Shown piece after piece: positions 8,411-14,913 of a DNA stretch of 28,461 bases; position 1 is the stretch's first letter, and every line of letters begins with the position of its first letter. Both the position numbers and the translations under genes were made by a program. Below the pieces are notes generated by a model that worked only from the letters and a program-made list of their open reading frames with translations, was not told where the DNA came from and did not search any database. The stretch lies in the NCBI GenBank assembly GCA_934462945.1, contig CAKSJF010000028.1:1-28461 (forward strand). The letters run 5' to 3'. Source of the stretch: an uncultured Clostridia bacterium (GTDB taxonomy: Bacteria; Bacillota; Clostridia; UBA1381).

Positions 8411-9363
8411 AAATTTCCTCCTGTTTCTGAATACATTTTCCCCTGCATGGTGTTTCTCCTCACCATTTCCTTATCAATTTCGTTTAAGACAACAAATTTT
8501 TTCAGGCTCCATAAAGGACCGATCAAATCCTCCTTTGCGCCGTCTCCGGTTAAACGCTGGATCACGGTTTCGGGCGGAAACAACTCCAGCTGACGGATGA
8601 TAATATCCACATATTCCGGAAGTGTTAAAAGCGGAAAGGGATTCTTTTGATATTCTTCATAAAGACGCGTTCCTTTCAGCACGTGCAGAAGATGGAGCTT
8701 GACGCAGTGCGGAGAAAGTGCGGCAACCTGACGCGCACTCTCGATCATCATGGCTTTGTCCTCGCCCGGCAGTCCGTCAATTAAATGTACACAAACCGGA
8801 ATCCCGCGATCAGACAGCTTTTGATAACACTCTAAAAATTCGCGGTAGGTGTGGCAGCGGTTGATCCGTTCGCCGGTTTCGTCAAATACGGATTGCAGAC
8901 CTAATTCCACAATCAGATAGGTACGCTGGTTTAATTCCGCCAGATAGTCCACCACGTCATCCGGCAATGCGTCGGCACGCGTGGCAATGCTTAATCCTAC
9001 CACATGCTCCTCCGAAAGCACAGATTCGTAGCATTTTTTTAAAACAGGGAGCGGCGCATAGGTATTGGTGTGTGCCTGAAAATATGCAATATATGCAGCG
9101 TCCTGCCATTTCTTGTGCATGGCTGTTTTGACTGATTCAAACTGTGTGTGAAGATTTTCTTTCGGATTTCCGGCAAAATCGCCGCTCCCGGAGGAGGAAC
9201 AATATACGCATCCGCCAACCCCTTTTGTGCCGTCAATATTGGGGCAGGTAAAGCCGGCATTTAATGAAACCTTAAAAACCTTTTGAGAGAATTTGTGCCG
9301 CAGATGATAGTTCCAGGTGTGGTAACGCTTGTTGTCATCCGCATAAGGAAACGGATTTTCCAT
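8407..9363 (-). CDS. TIGR01212-type (YhcC-like) radical SAM protein
   Basis: 318-residue radical SAM enzyme of the YhcC/TIGR01212 group. The iron-sulfur cysteines are C40, C52 and C55 in GFTCPNIDG...GGCVYC, the spaced arrangement typical of this group rather than the plain CxxxCxxC. Other family landmarks are FQAHTNTYAP, GLSIATRAD and VELGLQSVFDETGERINR. The exact reaction of these proteins is not established. AAGGAGA precedes ATG 9363. It is the first gene of a two-gene operon with the subtilase, which it overlaps by four bases. Confidence 0.9.
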   Translation of the reverse strand: MENPFPYADDNKRYHTWNYHLRHKFSQKVFKVSLNAGFTCPNIDGTKGVGGCVYCSSSGSGDFAGNPKENLHTQFESVKTAMHKKWQDAAYIAYFQAHTNTYAPLPVLKKCYESVLSEEHVVGLSIATRADALPDDVVDYLAELNQRTYLIVELGLQSVFDETGERINRCHTYREFLECYQKLSDRGIPVCVHLIDGLPGEDKAMMIESARQVAALSPHCVKLHLLHVLKGTRLYEEYQKNPFPLLTLPEYVDIIIRQLELFPPETVIQRLTGDGAKEDLIGPLWSLKKFVVLNEIDKEMVRRNTMQGKMYSETGGNL

Positions 9364-9395
9364 TCTTTTCTCCTTTCTTTTTACGTTCTGATTCC

Positions 9396-9424
9396 ATTAT
9401 ATAATATTTTTTTCTTTTTTTCAA
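9396..9424 (-). promoter_or_regulatory. Promoter of the radical SAM-subtilase operon
   Basis: On the - strand, TTGAAA (9424-9419), a 17-base spacer, and TATAAT (9401-9396) form a near-consensus sigma-A promoter about 33 bases before the radical SAM start codon. It is back to back with the SLOG-fucU promoter. Confidence 0.8.
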
Positions 9425-9431
9425 TATGTAA

Positions 9432-9460
9432 TTGCTTTTTTGGTAAATTTCTGTTATAAT
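9432..9460 (+). promoter_or_regulatory. Promoter of the SLOG-fucU operon
   Basis: TTGCTT (9432-9437), a 17-base spacer, and TATAAT (9455-9460) preceded by TGT (extended -10). The transcript would start near 9467, giving a leader of about 30 bases before the GTG start at 9496. Confidence 0.8.
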
Positions 9461-9495
9461 AATTTGAGAATGTATTTACGATTGGCTGGGGTATT

Positions 9496-9999
9496 GTGGA
9501 AAAGGAAATTATAAGAGAATATACCGCCTGTTTCACCGGTCACCGACCAGAAAAGATGGGGAGGAGTGAGCAGGAGGTCAAAGCGCTTTTGAACCGGGAA
9601 ATTGACCGTGCTGTCGGGGATGGATTTGATACATTTATCACCGGAATGGCACGCGGTGTTGATTTGTGGGCGGCAGAGCTGATTGTTGAAAGGAAACAGA
9701 AAAAAAACTACTGTTTAATCTGTGCACTCCCTTATCCGGGCTTCGGATCGGGATGGGATCAGATGGCAAAGAAAAGCTTTCAAATGGTGCTGGAGCAGGC
9801 AGACCTGGTGGAGACAGTGCATGATTCCTATGTGCCGTATTGCTTTCAGGAGCGTAATATCTGGATGGTGGATCATTCCAGACGTGTGATTGCCGCATAC
9901 AACGGAACAAAGGGCGGAACACGGAACACAATTTTATATGCAGAAAAACAAAAAACAGAGGTTTGTAATATATTGAATGGAGGAGAATTGATATGTTAA
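9496..9999 (+). CDS. SLOG family (DUF1273/YpsA-like) protein
   Basis: 167-residue cytoplasmic Rossmann-like protein of the SLOG/DUF1273 group. Diagnostic pieces are CFTGHRPEKMG at the N terminus, TFITGMARGVDLWAAE around residues 47-62, and the second half with VPYCFQERNIWMVDHS and YNGTKGGTRNTI. These loops form the putative nucleotide or nucleotide-sugar binding pocket in SLOG proteins; the ligand is unknown here. It is related to Bacillus YpsA, which is linked to cell division. GTG start with a weak GGGG upstream; no better in-frame start is visible and the promoter lies close by. Its last seven bases overlap the fucU start, so the two genes are translationally coupled. Confidence 0.85.
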   Translation: MEKEIIREYTACFTGHRPEKMGRSEQEVKALLNREIDRAVGDGFDTFITGMARGVDLWAAELIVERKQKKNYCLICALPYPGFGSGWDQMAKKSFQMVLEQADLVETVHDSYVPYCFQERNIWMVDHSRRVIAAYNGTKGGTRNTILYAEKQKTEVCNILNGGELIC

Positions 10000-10415
10000 A
10001 AGGAATTCCAAAGATTATCCCGCCGGAGCTTTTGAAAATATTGTGCGAGATGGGACATGGAGATGAGATTGTGATTGCGGACGGAAATTTCCCGGCTGCA
10101 AGTATGGGAAAACGCGTGGTGTATCTGTGCGGACACGGCGGCTGCGAGGTGCTGTCTGCGGTATTAAAGCTATTTCCCTTAGACACCTACCAAAAACCGC
10201 TCTATCTGATGGCGAAGACCCCCGGCGATCCTACGCCAACCCCCATCTGGCAGGAATATGAGGCGATTACCTCGGAGCATACAAAAGAAGAATTTGAGTA
10301 TCTGGATCGCTTTGAATTTTACGAACGCGCAAAAAATGCCTATGCGGTGATTGCAACGGGCGAAAGCGCTTTGTATGCCAATATCATGTTAAAAAAGGGC
10401 GTTATTACAGAGTAA
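9993..10415 (+). CDS. fucU: L-fucose mutarotase (RbsD/FucU family)
   Basis: 140 residues, the same length as E. coli FucU. These small enzymes interconvert alpha and beta anomers of L-fucose (or ribose in RbsD) so that only one anomer has to be handled by downstream enzymes. The family signature MGHGDEIVIADGNFPA is near the N terminus with the catalytic H22, and the C terminus FYERAKNAYAVIATGES...LKKG matches FucU rather than RbsD. GGAGGAG precedes ATG 9993, within the end of the SLOG gene. No other fucose genes are in the window. It may equally act on another 6-deoxy sugar or on ribose. Confidence 0.88.
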   Translation: MLKGIPKIIPPELLKILCEMGHGDEIVIADGNFPAASMGKRVVYLCGHGGCEVLSAVLKLFPLDTYQKPLYLMAKTPGDPTPTPIWQEYEAITSEHTKEEFEYLDRFEFYERAKNAYAVIATGESALYANIMLKKGVITE

Positions 10416-10451
10416 AAAAATCGGCAGGAACAAAATCCTGCCGATTTTTTT
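10414..10451. terminator. Two-way intrinsic terminator after fucU
   Basis: TCGGCAGGA (10421-10429) pairs with TCCTGCCGA (10436-10444) around loop ACAAAA, flanked by seven A and seven T. The A/T arms extend the stem and serve as U tract in either direction. It can end both the fucU operon and the converging copper operon. Confidence 0.92.
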
Positions 10452-10460
10452 GGGGGGAGA

Positions 10461-10639
10461 CAATCCCTCAGTCACCTGACGGTGACAGCTCCCTTTGCTC
10501 AAAGGAGCCGTTGGTAAGAGCGTTGTTTCGATATAGTTCGCTGACAGTGATCATAGTATTTCGTGATACTTTCAGACTATGTTCGCTGATGGGCTCCCTT
10601 GAGCAAAGGGAGCTGTCAGCAAAGCTGATTGAGGGATTG
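10461..10639. repeat. 179-bp inverted-repeat (MITE-like) element
   Basis: The ends are CAATCCCTCA (10461-10470) and its exact reverse complement TGAGGGATTG (10630-10639). A second pair of 23-base arms, 10487-10509 and 10592-10614, match as reverse complements at 22 of 23 positions. Each arm is itself nearly palindromic around TTTGCTCAAA and could fold alone. Short nested palindromes lie inside (GTCACC-TGAC-GGTGAC at 10471-10486; TCAGC-AAA-GCTGA near 10617-10629). No convincing gene is inside. The pattern is that of a non-autonomous mobile or REP-like element. It sits between the fucU terminator and the end of the copper operon, four bases from the copZ-like stop codon. Confidence 0.8.
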
Positions 10640-10643
10640 CTTA

Positions 10644-10901
10644 CTATTTCTTCAGAAATGAAAACAAGCCTTCTTTCTGATACGGTTCTGTCTGAATATC
10701 GTTGAGTGTGTAGCCGGTTTCAGCGATCACACTTTTCAATTTTTCCTCGTCCAGCGGTGTGTCGCTCACAATTACTGTTTCCCCGGCGGAATGGGAGGAA
10801 TGCACCTTTTTTACCGAAAAGCTGTTGCGGATCGCATCATTTACATGTGCCTCACAGTGTCCGCACATCATACCGTCAATTTTGAGTGTTGTTTTTGTCA
10901 T
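10644..10901 (-). CDS. copZ: Heavy-metal-associated domain protein, CopZ-like copper chaperone
   Basis: 85-residue cytoplasmic HMA-domain protein with the metal-binding motif GMMCGHC (C13, C16) at the usual place after the first beta strand. The domain occupies about residues 1-70; the tail TEPYQKEGLFSFLKK is extra. CopZ-type chaperones carry Cu(I) to CopA and CsoR. It is the last gene of csoR-copA-copZ and its ATG overlaps the copA stop (ATGA). The HMA sequence after the motif (VNDAIRNSFSVKKVHSSHS) is somewhat divergent, so metal preference is inferred from context. Confidence 0.85.
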   Translation of the reverse strand: MTKTTLKIDGMMCGHCEAHVNDAIRNSFSVKKVHSSHSAGETVIVSDTPLDEEKLKSVIAETGYTLNDIQTEPYQKEGLFSFLKK

Positions 10902-13147
10902 TTTGTTTCATCCTTTCTTTTTGTATCATAAATTTTTGCAAGATTTAAGCGGAGCGCGTTTCCAACCACGCATACGCTGGATAAGCTCATTGCCACTGCT
11001 CCGAACATCGGATTCAGGGTTAGTCCGAATCCGACAAAGCAGCCTGCGGCGAGCGGAATCCCGATTACATTATAGATAAATGCCCAGAACAGGTTTTCGT
11101 GAATGTTCCGGATTGCGGCGCGGCTTAGGCGGATGGCTGCCGGGACATCTAAAAGTATATTTTTCATCAGTACCACGTCTGCCGCGTCTACCGCTACGTC
11201 TGCGCCTGCACCGATCGCAATACCGGTGTCTGCGCGTGTAAGAGCGGGGGCGTCGTTGATACCGTCACCGACCATAGCGGTTTTTCCCTGCTTCTGCAAT
11301 TTACGGATCACGTTTTCCTTTCCGTCCGGCAGTACGCCGGCAATCACCTCATCCACGCCGGCGAGCCGTCCGATTGCGTTTGCAGTTTTTTCGTTATCAC
11401 CGGTCAGCATAATCACGCGGATTCCTAATGCCTGTAATTCCCGGATTGCCTGCGGACTGTCCGCCTTGACGGTATCCGCTGTGGCAATCATGCCGATCAG
11501 CCTTTGATCCAATAGGAATAACAGCGGTGTTTTTCCCTCGTCTGAAAGAGTTTCAGCCTGAGAAGTGATCTCCGGAGAAAGAGTGGTCAGACCGCTGATA
11601 AATTTCAGACTTCCGCCAACTATTTTTTTCTCGCAGAGCATTGCCGACAAGCCGTTTCCTGGCAGTGCAGAAAAATCGGTTACCTCTAAGACGGATTGAT
11701 CTTTGCCCATTTCCAGGATTGCCTTTGCAAGCGGATGCTCGCTTTTTGCCTCCAATGCCAGTGCATAGGATAAAAGCTCCTCCTTTGTGAAGCCCTCTGC
11801 CGGAATCAGATCGGTTACACGCGGCTGACCTTCGGTGATTGTTCCGGTTTTATCCAGTGCGGCAATTTTGATTTTTCCGGCGCTTTCCAATGCGGCGGCA
11901 GTTTTAAATAAAATTCCGTTTTTTGCACCCAGTCCGTTTCCCACCATCACCGCAACCGGCGTAGCTAAACCTAAGGCGCAGGGGCAGCTGATGACTAAAA
12001 CCGAAATCGCGCGCGCCAGACAAAAACTAAATTCTTTGCCGAGCAAAAGCCACACAATTAAGGTAACAATTGAAATAGAGATTACCACCGGCACAAAGAT
12101 TCCTGAAACCTTGTCTGCAATTTTTGCGATCGGCGCTTTGGTGGCGGCAGCATCGCTCACCATTTTAATAATCTGGGAAAGCGTTGTGTCCTCGCCAACC
12201 CGGAGCGCCCGGCATTTTAAAAATCCGGATTGATTTATCGTTGCGGCAGATACCCGGTCGCCCGGCTCTTTATCCACCGGAATGCTTTCTCCGGTCAGCG
12301 CCGATTCGTTAACCGCACCTGCACCCTCTAAAATCTCTCCGTCCACCGGAATGCTTTCTCCGGGGCGAACAAGAAAAATATCTCCTGTCTGTACCTCGCC
12401 GATCGGAACAGATACCTCCTTGCCGTCACGCAGAATCACGGCGGTCTGCGGTGCAAGTTTCATCAGGCTTTTTAAGGCATTTGTGGTTTTGCCTTTGGAA
12501 CGCGCCTCCAGTGTTTTTCCAACGGTGATGAGTGTTAGAATCATCGCGGCAGATTCAAAGTAAAATTCATCCATATAGTGCATCACAGCTGTCGAATCGC
12601 CTAAAAGCTGTGCATTTGTCATTGCAAAAAGCGCGTAAACGCTCCAGACAAAGGATGCTGTCGCACCCAAGGCAACCAGCGTGTCCATATTTGGCGCACG
12701 CTTTGCCAGGCTCGAAAAGCCGTTGATAAAAAATTTCTGGTTAATCACCATAATCATGCCGGAGAGCAAAAGCTGAATCAGCCCCATGGCAACATGATTT
12801 CCCATCAGCCAATGGGGAAGCGGAAATCCGAACATCATGTGTCCCATGGAAAAATACATCAGAATGACCAGTAAAATTACCGACGTGGTAAGACGTTTGC
12901 GCATGCGGGGTGTTTCATTGTCCGTAAGCCCGTCTGCTTCAGCTGCTTCTCCTTTTTTGGATGCGCCGTAGCCTGCGGCTTTGACCGCTTTTATAATTGT
13001 TTTGCTGTCGGCAGTTCCCTCCACTGTCATAGAATTTGTTAAAAGACTAACCGAACAGGAGGTAACGCCCGGCACTTTTCCGACTGCCTTTTCTACGCGT
13101 GCCGAGCATGCCGCGCAGCTCATCCCTGTTACATGATATTGCTCCAT
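10898..13147 (-). CDS. copA: Copper-exporting P1B-type ATPase CopA
   Basis: 749-residue membrane ATPase that pumps Cu(I) out of the cell. One N-terminal HMA domain carries GMSCAAC (C11, C14). Transmembrane segments follow from about residue 87. The actuator loop has TGES (285-288), the transmembrane copper-site motif is CPC (388-390), the phosphorylation site is DKTGT (D432), the nucleotide domain has the SEHP motif (H471-P472), and the hinge is GDGINDAP (627-634). All motifs of a Cu(I) P1B-1 pump are present. AGGTGA precedes ATG 13147, ten bases after the csoR stop. It is regulated with csoR and copZ from the promoter at 13498-13526. Confidence 0.96.
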   Translation of the reverse strand: MEQYHVTGMSCAACSARVEKAVGKVPGVTSCSVSLLTNSMTVEGTADSKTIIKAVKAAGYGASKKGEAAEADGLTDNETPRMRKRLTTSVILLVILMYFSMGHMMFGFPLPHWLMGNHVAMGLIQLLLSGMIMVINQKFFINGFSSLAKRAPNMDTLVALGATASFVWSVYALFAMTNAQLLGDSTAVMHYMDEFYFESAAMILTLITVGKTLEARSKGKTTNALKSLMKLAPQTAVILRDGKEVSVPIGEVQTGDIFLVRPGESIPVDGEILEGAGAVNESALTGESIPVDKEPGDRVSAATINQSGFLKCRALRVGEDTTLSQIIKMVSDAAATKAPIAKIADKVSGIFVPVVISISIVTLIVWLLLGKEFSFCLARAISVLVISCPCALGLATPVAVMVGNGLGAKNGILFKTAAALESAGKIKIAALDKTGTITEGQPRVTDLIPAEGFTKEELLSYALALEAKSEHPLAKAILEMGKDQSVLEVTDFSALPGNGLSAMLCEKKIVGGSLKFISGLTTLSPEITSQAETLSDEGKTPLLFLLDQRLIGMIATADTVKADSPQAIRELQALGIRVIMLTGDNEKTANAIGRLAGVDEVIAGVLPDGKENVIRKLQKQGKTAMVGDGINDAPALTRADTGIAIGAGADVAVDAADVVLMKNILLDVPAAIRLSRAAIRNIHENLFWAFIYNVIGIPLAAGCFVGFGLTLNPMFGAVAMSLSSVCVVGNALRLNLAKIYDTKRKDETK

Positions 13148-13157
13148 TTTGTATCAC

Positions 13158-13463
13158 CTACTTCATTAATTTCTGAATGGTTTCCACCAATTCGTCCACA
13201 ACTTCAATCTTCCCGGACTGGATATCCCGTACCACACAGCCGTGAATATGACTTGCTAAAATTTCTTTGTTAAATGCATTCATCGCTGCGCAGACTGCGG
13301 CGGACTGAATTAAAATATCGTTGCAGTAAGCGTCCCGGTCGATCATTGCCTGAATGCCCCGAATTTGCCCCTCAATCCGTTTTAAGCGGTTTTGCAACTT
13401 TTTTTTCTGCTCCTCCGGACGGTCGGTATGCTTTTCGCAGCAGCAACATTTTTGTTCCTCCAT
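13158..13463 (-). CDS. csoR: Copper-sensing repressor CsoR
   Basis: 101-residue all-helical repressor of the CsoR/RcnR (DUF156) family. The Cu(I) ligands of true CsoR are present: C47 in YCNDIL, and H72 and C76 in SHIHGC (HxxxC). RLKRIEGQIRGIQ near the N terminus is the DNA-contacting helix. ATG 13463 is the start because GGAGGTGAT lies directly upstream; longer in-frame codons would place the start on the -35 box. The N terminus carries an unusual CCCC run (C6-C9) plus H12 before the family domain. Apo-CsoR should bind the two palindromes in its promoter and release them when Cu(I) binds. First gene of csoR-copA-copZ. Confidence 0.94.
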   Translation of the reverse strand: MEEQKCCCCEKHTDRPEEQKKKLQNRLKRIEGQIRGIQAMIDRDAYCNDILIQSAAVCAAMNAFNKEILASHIHGCVVRDIQSGKIEVVDELVETIQKLMK

Positions 13464-13476
13464 CTCATCACCTCCG

Positions 13477-13493
13477 ATACCCCACAGGGGTAT
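13477..13493 (-). promoter_or_regulatory. CsoR operator 1 (downstream of the -10)
   Basis: Perfect palindrome ATACCCC-ACA-GGGGTAT, the GC-rich core form known for CsoR operators. It lies in the early transcribed region, just before the csoR ribosome binding site. Confidence 0.88.
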
Positions 13494-13497
13494 TTTT

Positions 13498-13526
13498 ATT
13501 ATATACCCCTGTGGGGTATTTGTCAA
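13498..13526 (-). promoter_or_regulatory. Promoter of the csoR-copA-copZ operon
   Basis: On the - strand, a perfect TTGACA (13526-13521), a 17-base spacer, and a perfect TATAAT (13503-13498). Operator 2 fills most of the spacer and operator 1 lies just downstream, so bound repressor would block polymerase. Confidence 0.92.
13503..13519 (-). promoter_or_regulatory. CsoR operator 2 (between -35 and -10)
   Basis: Perfect palindrome ATACCCC-TGT-GGGGTAT, touching the -10 box. Its centre is 26 bases from the centre of operator 1, about two and a half helical turns. Confidence 0.88.
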
Positions 13527-13610
13527 TAGGCTTTTATTATTTTTTCCGAAATTTTTTATAAAATACTTTGTTGCGGTGTTAAATGAATTTTATAAAAAAA
13601 TAAATAATAT

Positions 13611-13640
13611 TTGACACCATATATGACACTGTGGTATAAT
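13611..13640 (+). promoter_or_regulatory. Promoter of the hicAB operon
   Basis: TTGACA (13611-13616), an 18-base spacer, and TATAAT (13635-13640). The element GACAC recurs within the spacer (13613-13617 and 13625-13629), which could be part of an antitoxin operator. The predicted leader before ATG 13675 is about 28 bases. Confidence 0.8.
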
Positions 13641-13674
13641 AGAATTATTAATAAAGCGGATGGGAACATATAAG

Positions 13675-13932
13675 ATGTCAAGATGGAATAAATTATTAGA
13701 GCGCATATGTTCTTTATCCAAGGATATTCGTTTTGATGAACTCAGAAAAATCCTTGAAAGCTATGGTTATGAGATGAAAGGAACATCCGGTGGCAGCAGT
13801 CATTTTACTTTTCGAAAAAACGGATGCGCTCCAATCACAATTCCTAAACATGAACCAATTAAAAAAACGTATGTTCTTTTGGTAAAGGAGCTGATTGAAA
13901 GTGAGGAGGCAAACAAAGATGAAAACAATTGA
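13675..13932 (+). CDS. hicA: HicA family toxin (mRNA interferase)
   Basis: 85-residue small basic protein of the HicA family, a dsRBD-like fold that cleaves mRNA when not neutralised by HicB. The conserved loop and catalytic histidine are in GTSGGSSHFTFRKNG (H43), and the C-terminal IPKHEPIKKTYVLLVKELIE is typical. An in-frame ATG at 13660 would add five residues, but it directly abuts a poor ribosome site; ATG 13675 has GGGAA about seven bases upstream. The gene overlaps hicB by 14 bases. Toxin first, antitoxin second is the usual hicAB order. Confidence 0.9.
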   Translation: MSRWNKLLERICSLSKDIRFDELRKILESYGYEMKGTSGGSSHFTFRKNGCAPITIPKHEPIKKTYVLLVKELIESEEANKDENN

Positions 13933-14305
13933 TGAATACATGAAAATTCCATATCGGATGGAGATTATAGAAGATATGGAGGAGGGCGGATATGTTGCGT
14001 CTTATCCGGATTTAAAAGGATGTATCACATGTGGTCAGACGATTGAGGCCGCTGCGTCCGCACTTGCAGATGCTAAGCGCGCGTGGCTTGAGGCTGCGCT
14101 TGAGGATGGATATGAAATTCCTGTACCAGAAACAGAGGAGTCTTATTCCGGGCAGTTTAAATTCCGCATGCCAAAGTCGCTGCACCGTCAGCTTGCAGAG
14201 CATGCAAAGCTTGAGGGAATCAGCATGAATCAGTACTGCCTGTATCTGCTGTCCTCCAATGATACTGCACATTTTTATGCGAAGCATGCCGCTCATCATG
14301 AATAG
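13919..14305 (+). CDS. hicB: HicB family antitoxin
   Basis: 128-residue antitoxin with two parts. The N-terminal half (about 1-65) is the HicB partial RNase-H-like fold: EEGGYVASYPDLKGCITCGQTIEAAASALADAKRAW with its pattern of a beta sheet and a following helix. The C-terminal half (about 78-115, FRMPKSLHRQLAEHAKLEGI then SMNQYCLYLLS) is a ribbon-helix-helix DNA-binding domain, so HicB should also repress the hicAB promoter. GAGGAGG lies about nine bases before ATG 13919, inside hicA. A strong terminator follows. Confidence 0.92.
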   Translation: MKTIDEYMKIPYRMEIIEDMEEGGYVASYPDLKGCITCGQTIEAAASALADAKRAWLEAALEDGYEIPVPETEESYSGQFKFRMPKSLHRQLAEHAKLEGISMNQYCLYLLSSNDTAHFYAKHAAHHE

Positions 14306-14340
14306 GAGTTAAATGTCAAAAAACACATTATATTTTAGAG

Positions 14341-14386
14341 TGCCGACGCTGTTTTATAAAACGGTAGCGTCGGCATTCTTTTTTTG
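14341..14386 (+). terminator. Intrinsic terminator after hicAB
   Basis: TGCCGACGCT (14341-14350) pairs with AGCGTCGGCA (14366-14375); the loop contains GTTTTATAAAAC, which can pair further. A T-rich run (TTCTTTTTTT) follows. Confidence 0.92.
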
Positions 14387-14490
14387 TTCTGAAAGAGATA
14401 CACAAGGTTTTTTTGTGTATTTGTCACAGAGAATGCGTTATTTTCTTGTTACAGCTCAATAATTTTTACATAAAAACAAAAAATTTTTCA

Positions 14491-14519
14491 TTGTGAGAAA
14501 AATAGCGGTTTGCTATAAT
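14491..14519 (+). promoter_or_regulatory. Promoter of the cupin-AKR-transporter operon
   Basis: TTGTGA (14491-14496), a 17-base spacer, and TATAAT (14514-14519) preceded by TGC, an extended -10. The leader is about 28 bases and contains GGAGGAG before ATG 14554. The 100 bases upstream are very A/T rich; I saw no convincing catabolite-response element. Confidence 0.82.
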
Positions 14520-14553
14520 GAAAACAAGATGAAATAGCAGCGGAGGAGAGAAA

Positions 14554-14913
14554 ATGCGAAAGACAAAAAAAGAAAGAACGCAGATCACAGAGCCGCATTC
14601 CCAAGGGGGAGACGGCATTTTATTATTAGATCATTTGCTGAGCGCACAAAGCGCTCCAAAGGGAGTTAAAACCTTTGCAAAGGCAGTCTTAGAGCCGGGA
14701 GCGTCGGTAGGGTATCATGAGCATTTCGGTGAGGCGGAGGTTTACTATATTCTGTCCGGAGAGGGAGAATATCAGGATAACTCCGATCATTTTCCGGTCA
14801 GGGCAGGAGATGTGACGGTTACACGCTCCGGTGACGGGCATGGCATCCGAAACACCGGAAATCTTCCATTAGAATTTATTGCGCTGATTATAGCAGACGG
14901 GGAGGGAATGTGA
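14554..14913 (+). CDS. Cupin domain-containing protein
   Basis: 119-residue single-domain cupin. Motif 1 fits the full pattern G(X)5HXH(X)4E(X)6G: G49, H55, H57, E62, G69. Motif 2 keeps G85, G93, H96 and N100 but has Arg where Pro is usual. The likely metal ligands are H55, H57, E62 and H96. Such small cupins are sugar isomerases, lyases, oxygenases or sensors; the reaction cannot be told here. It is the first gene of the sugar-transport operon, and its stop overlaps the start of the aldo/keto reductase by one base, which suggests that the two act together on the imported sugar. Confidence 0.87.
   Translation: MRKTKKERTQITEPHSQGGDGILLLDHLLSAQSAPKGVKTFAKAVLEPGASVGYHEHFGEAEVYYILSGEGEYQDNSDHFPVRAGDVTVTRSGDGHGIRNTGNLPLEFIALIIADGEGM

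Noticed and set aside
9638..10186. Open frame of 182 codons on the - strand opposite the SLOG and fucU genes
   Set aside because: It is antisense to two clear genes, has no ribosome site and reads as proline/serine-rich shadow sequence.
10471..10640. CRISPR-like or tRNA-like structure
   Set aside because: Repeats are inverted, not direct with spacers, and there is no cloverleaf or cas gene.
10511..10705. 64-codon open frame inside the inverted-repeat element
   Set aside because: It spans the palindromic arms and runs into the copZ-like gene on the other strand; no ribosome site; composition is that of the repeat.
13354..13614. 86-codon + strand frame crossing the csoR promoter
   Set aside because: It covers the csoR coding region and both operators in antisense and has no credible start.
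14398..14420. Small hairpin ATACACAA/TTGTGTAT after the hicAB terminator
   Set aside because: Low stability, no T tract and no clear partner; the stronger terminator just upstream explains the end of hicAB.
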